Source: Burkholderiaceae bacterium
GTDB taxonomy: Bacteria; Pseudomonadota; Gammaproteobacteria; Burkholderiales; Burkholderiaceae
Assembly: GCA_030151165.1 (NCBI GenBank)
Contig: JASLEM010000276.1
Location: forward strand, 1-8,235
Direction of reading: 5' to 3'
Length of the DNA: 8,235 nt
The notes beneath the pieces are model-generated. The model was not told the origin of the DNA, searched no databases, and saw only the letters and a program-made list of their open reading frames with translations. Below, piece by piece: positions 5,932-8,235 of the stretch; positions within the stretch are counted from its first letter, which is position 1; each line of letters starts with the position of its first letter. The translations under genes were made by a program, and so were the position numbers.

Positions 5932-6539
5932 CGCGCTTCTCCGAGCTTGCGAAGCAGGGAGTGGATCTCTGCCAGTGAAAGGATGAGGTCGGGCGTCATT
6001 CGTCGGATCGCGGCTTCCGGCATCGTGGGCACCTCGGCGGTCGCCGGGTCCTGCACCACGGCGAGTCCACCGGCAAGCTGCATGCCCGACAGTCCGGCCG
6101 CGCCATCATAGTTGGCGCCCGTCAGCAGCACGGCGCACAGCGCGGGGCCGTAGGCGTCGGCGGCGGAGAGCATCAGCACGTCGATCGACGGCCGCGCGTA
6201 GCTCACGCGATCCTCGCAACTGAGCGAGAAGCTGCGGTCGGCCTCGATCGACAGGTGGTAGCCGGGCGGCGCGAAGTAGACGGTGCCGGGCTCGAGGAAT
6301 TCCTTGTCGCGCGCCTCGCGCACCTTCAGCGCCAGCCGGAATCCGAACAGCTCGGCGAGTCGGCTGTCGTGGTTGTCGGGCAGGTGCAGCACGACGGCCA
6401 TCGGCATCGGATACCCCGCCGGCAGGCCCGCGAGCACGGCCAGCAGCGCCTCGAAGCCGCCCGCGGACGCGCCGATGACGACGGCCTCGATGCGGCGCGC
6501 GGCGGCCCTGGCCAACGCTTCGTCGGTGACAGTGGACAT
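5928..6539 (-). CDS. cheB: Stand-alone CheB-type protein-glutamate methylesterase
   Basis: A 203-residue cytoplasmic esterase consisting only of the CheB catalytic domain, which removes methyl groups from glutamates of chemoreceptors or similar signalling proteins (and deamidates glutamine in some). The catalytic triad is visible: Ser25 in IGASAGG, His52 in LHLP and Asp145 in LTGANYDGAAG. The PPGYHLSIE segment (91-99) and the PxMPEAAI segment near 171-178 match the family. The usual N-terminal receiver domain of CheB is missing, so it is not directly switched by its own phosphorylation; the receivers of the neighbouring kinases may serve instead. The start at 6539 is 8 bases after the cheR stop, and the frame is open upstream only as an antisense-like extension of that gene. 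GGTGA around the cheR stop codon may act as its ribosome site. Its stop overlaps the next ATG. Confidence 0.93.
   Translation of the reverse strand: MSTVTDEALARAAARRIEAVVIGASAGGFEALLAVLAGLPAGYPMPMAVVLHLPDNHDSRLAELFGFRLALKVREARDKEFLEPGTVYFAPPGYHLSIEADRSFSLSCEDRVSYARPSIDVLMLSAADAYGPALCAVLLTGANYDGAAGLSGMQLAGGLAVVQDPATAEVPTMPEAAIRRMTPDLILSLAEIHSLLRKLGEAR
5939..5942 (-). promoter_or_regulatory. Ribosome binding site of the receiver-kinase, inside cheB
   Basis: On the minus strand GGAG lies 7 bases before the ATG at 5931, within the last codons of cheB. With the ATGA stop/start overlap (5928-5931) this indicates translational coupling of the two genes. Confidence 0.6.
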
Positions 6540-6547
6540 CGCGCCGC

Positions 6548-7363
6548 TCACCGCTTGCGGAAGATGCGTTCGCGCTTCGCGACGGGGTCGAACTTGTCGG
6601 CGAACGCGGAGAAGTCGAGGCTCTCCTTGCTGCCCAGGCCCAGGAACCCGCGATGGCACAGCGATTCGTTGAACAGGCCCAGCGCCCGGTTCTGCAGCGC
6701 GCGGTTGAAGTAGATCAGCACGTTGCGGCACGAGATGAAGTGCGTCTCGGAGAACACCGTGTCGGTGGCGAGGCTGTGGTCGGCGAAGGTCACGTTGCGG
6801 ATCAGCTCGCGGTCGAAGCGCGCCGAGTTGTAGGCCGCGGTGTAGTAGTCCGAGAACGCGCGCTTGCCGCCCGAGGCCTGGTAGTTGGCGGTGTGCTGGC
6901 GCACCGCGCCGATCGGGAAGATGCCCTGGCGCGCCTTGTCGATCACGACGGGGTTGATGTCCGTCGCATAGATCATCGTGCGTTCGAGCAGCCCCTCCTC
7001 CTGCAGCAGGATCGCGAGCGAGAACACCTCCTCGCCCGTGCTGCAACCGGCCACCCACACCTTCAGCGACGGGTATGTGCGCAGCAGCGGCACGACCTGC
7101 GTGCGCAGCGCGAGCCAGTACGCGGGGTCGCGGAACATCTCGGTGAACGGGATCGTGATGATCTCGAGCAGCTGCTGGAACGTCTGCGGGTCGTGCAGCA
7201 CTTTCGACTGCAGCTGCGAGATCGTCTCGCACTCCAGCTGCCCGAGCGCGTGCAGCACGCGACGCTTCAGCGACGCCCCCGAGTAGTCGCGGAAGTCGTG
7301 GCTGTATTTCGCGTAGACGGCCTCCATCAGCAGGCGCATCTCGATGTCGACGGCGTGGGCCAT
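6548..7363 (-). CDS. cheR: CheR-type S-adenosylmethionine-dependent protein methyltransferase
   Basis: A 271-residue cytoplasmic methyltransferase that transfers methyl groups from S-adenosylmethionine to glutamates of receptor-like proteins. The N-terminal helical domain (about 1-60) contains the basic SLKRRVLHAL helix (31-40), and is followed by ITIPFTEMFRDP (69-80), the family's signature with Arg78. The SAM-binding fold begins with VWVAGCSTGEEVFSLA (102-117), continues with YATDIN (132-137) and has the SCRNVLIYF motif (211-219). Length and motifs match intact CheR; there is no tetratricopeptide or PAS extension. The start at 7363 is the first ATG of the frame after the spacer, with a weak ribosome site; the ATG at codon 9 is an alternative. 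Eight bases separate it from cheB, so the two form an adaptation pair. No chemoreceptor gene is visible, so the methylated substrate is unknown. Confidence 0.94.
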   Translation of the reverse strand: MAHAVDIEMRLLMEAVYAKYSHDFRDYSGASLKRRVLHALGQLECETISQLQSKVLHDPQTFQQLLEIITIPFTEMFRDPAYWLALRTQVVPLLRTYPSLKVWVAGCSTGEEVFSLAILLQEEGLLERTMIYATDINPVVIDKARQGIFPIGAVRQHTANYQASGGKRAFSDYYTAAYNSARFDRELIRNVTFADHSLATDTVFSETHFISCRNVLIYFNRALQNRALGLFNESLCHRGFLGLGSKESLDFSAFADKFDPVAKRERIFRKR

Positions 7364-7470
7364 GGGTCAGCGAGTCGATGGCAAGGCGCGAACGCCGGGC
7401 GCGCGCTTGGCCGCTCCGCAGCGAGGCCAGCCAGCCCCGCGGGGGCGGGCGAGTGGAACGAGCGGGGCGG
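7364..7470 (-). other. GC-rich 107-bp spacer in the signalling operon, possible dispersed repeat
   Basis: This gap between the hybrid kinase stop and cheR is far larger than the other spacings in the operon (8 bases and a 4-base overlap). It is very GC-rich and contains short hairpins: GGCG-CGAA-CGCC (7385-7396), CGCT-CCGC-AGCG (7412-7423) and the palindrome CCCCGCGGGG (7435-7444). No T-run follows a hairpin. Open frames cross it but show no protein-like content. It could be an intergenic repeat, a processing site or a leader with cheR's own promoter. Confidence 0.4.
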
Positions 7471-8235
7471 TCATAGACGTTCCATGCTGGGCATCCAGAC
7501 ACGCATCAGCGAGAACAGGCGATCGAGGTCGATCGGCTTGGCGAGGTAGTCGTTCGCGCCGGCGCGGCGGCATTGCTCCTGGTCGTCCTTCATCGCCTTG
7601 GCGGTGACGGCGATCACGGGCAGCTGCGCGAACTTCGGGTTCGCGCGGATGCGGCGCGTGGCCTCGAGGCCGTCCATGCCGGGCATCATCACGTCCATCA
7701 GCACGATGTCGATGTCGGGCACCTCGGCCAGCTTCGCGAGCGCCTCGAAGCCGTTGCGGCCGATCTCGACCGACAGCCCCTTCGACTCCAGCGCGCTCGC
7801 GAGCGCGAAGATGTTGCGCACGGCGTCGTCGACCAGCATCACCTTGCGGCCCTCGAACACCTTCTCGCGGTTGCGCGCGGTGCGCAGCATGGTCTGGCGC
7901 TCCTGCGACAGCTGCGATTCGACGGTGTGCAGGAACAGCGTGACCTCGTCGAGCAGCCGCTCGGGCGAGCGCGCGCCCTTGATGATGATCGAGCGCGAGT
8001 AGCGATTGAGGTTGGCCTCCTCCTCGCGCGTGAGGTTGCGGCCCGTGTAGACGATGACGGGCGGGAACGAGCAGATGTCCTCCTGCGTCATGCGCTCGAG
8101 GAGCTCGCTGCCGTCCATGTCGGGCAGCTTCAGGTCGATGATCATGCAGTCGTACACGGTCTCCTTCAGCAAGGCGAGTGCCTTGGCGCCGTCCTCGACC
8201 GCCGCGATCTCGATGTCGTCGTCCTCGATCAGGTG
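7471..8235 (-). CDS. Hybrid sensor histidine kinase, C-terminal double-receiver part (partial)
   Basis: The last 254 residues of a larger protein; the frame is open to the window edge (first visible residues HLIEDDDIEI), so the in-frame TTG at 8172 is not a start. Two receiver domains are seen. The first lacks its N-terminal strand because of the window edge, but keeps the phospho-acceptor Asp34 (IIDLKLPDMDG), Thr64 (VYTG) and Lys86 (IIIKG). A helical linker (about 100-128) follows. The last receiver is complete, with the acidic pair D136-D137 (MLVDD), Asp181 (LMDVMMPGMDG), Thr211 (AVTAK) and Lys233 (AKPIDLD). Such tandem C-terminal receivers are typical of large multi-receiver hybrid kinases that stand first in CheR/CheB clusters; the kinase core itself is upstream and not seen. 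It probably donates phosphate within the module, for example to the receiver of the last gene. A stand-alone multi-receiver regulator is the alternative. Confidence 0.88.
   Translation of the reverse strand, partial: HLIEDDDIEIAAVEDGAKALALLKETVYDCMIIDLKLPDMDGSELLERMTQEDICSFPPVIVYTGRNLTREEEANLNRYSRSIIIKGARSPERLLDEVTLFLHTVESQLSQERQTMLRTARNREKVFEGRKVMLVDDAVRNIFALASALESKGLSVEIGRNGFEALAKLAEVPDIDIVLMDVMMPGMDGLEATRRIRANPKFAQLPVIAVTAKAMKDDQEQCRRAGANDYLAKPIDLDRLFSLMRVWMPSMERL

Noticed and set aside
4117..6111. 664-codon plus-strand open frame crossing the phosphatase-like gene, the kinase and cheB
   Set aside because: It is Arg/His/Ala-rich, has no domain motifs, and lies over three genes with clear conserved motifs in other frames.
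6540..7502. Minus-strand extension of the cheB frame through cheR
   Set aside because: Low-complexity Arg/Ala/Pro content over a clear CheR gene in another frame; the CheB domain begins with the ATG at 6539.
1..8235. Phage, insertion sequence, CRISPR array, toxin-antitoxin or tRNA genes
   Set aside because: No transposase motif, terminal inverted repeats, spaced direct repeats, small paired genes or tRNA-like cloverleaf were recognised on either strand; composition is even across the window.

Overview
The window is very GC-rich, with strong G/C bias at third codon positions and tightly packed genes. The mix of a PEP-CTERM (exosortase target) protein, an HD-GYP-type protein, a ROK regulator and a CheR/CheB/hybrid-kinase cluster fits a betaproteobacterium of the order Burkholderiales, perhaps the Rubrivivax/Leptothrix/Roseateles group. 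That placement is inference from gene content and protein style, not from a marker gene.

Layout. Positions 2-589 (+) hold the C-terminal part of a ROK-family protein whose 5' end lies outside the window. It meets, stop codon against stop codon, a PEP-CTERM surface or exported protein (590-1438, -). A 268-bp divergent intergenic region (1439-1706) separates that gene from a divergent HD-GYP-type protein (1707-2975, +). An AraC-family regulator with an N-terminal cupin (2983-3801, -) follows, and an 88-bp spacer divides it from a divergent inositol-monophosphatase-like protein (3890-4723, +) with altered active-site motifs. The rest (4735-8235) is one minus-strand signalling operon. In transcription order it carries the C-terminal end of a large multi-receiver hybrid sensor kinase (truncated by the window edge), a GC-rich 107-bp spacer, a CheR-type methyltransferase, a stand-alone CheB-type methylesterase, and a receiver-histidine kinase whose ATG overlaps the cheB stop.

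How the genes may work together. The minus-strand cluster looks like one phosphorelay/adaptation module: kinase with receivers, protein glutamate methylation and demethylation, then a second kinase that begins with a receiver. No chemoreceptor, CheW or CheA is visible, so a role in ordinary flagellar chemotaxis cannot be assumed. The AraC gene and the phosphatase-like gene form a classic divergent regulator/target pair. The HD-GYP protein points to cyclic-di-GMP signalling, and PEP-CTERM proteins are usually linked to exopolysaccharide and biofilm, but a connection between those two neighbours is only inferred from their shared divergent promoter region.

No tRNA, rRNA, CRISPR array, insertion sequence or clear intrinsic terminator was seen. 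I found no wholly new system. The most distinctive points are the substituted catalytic residues in the phosphatase-like and HD-GYP proteins, the receptor-less CheR/CheB/kinase operon, and a hairpin-rich spacer that may be a dispersed repeat.
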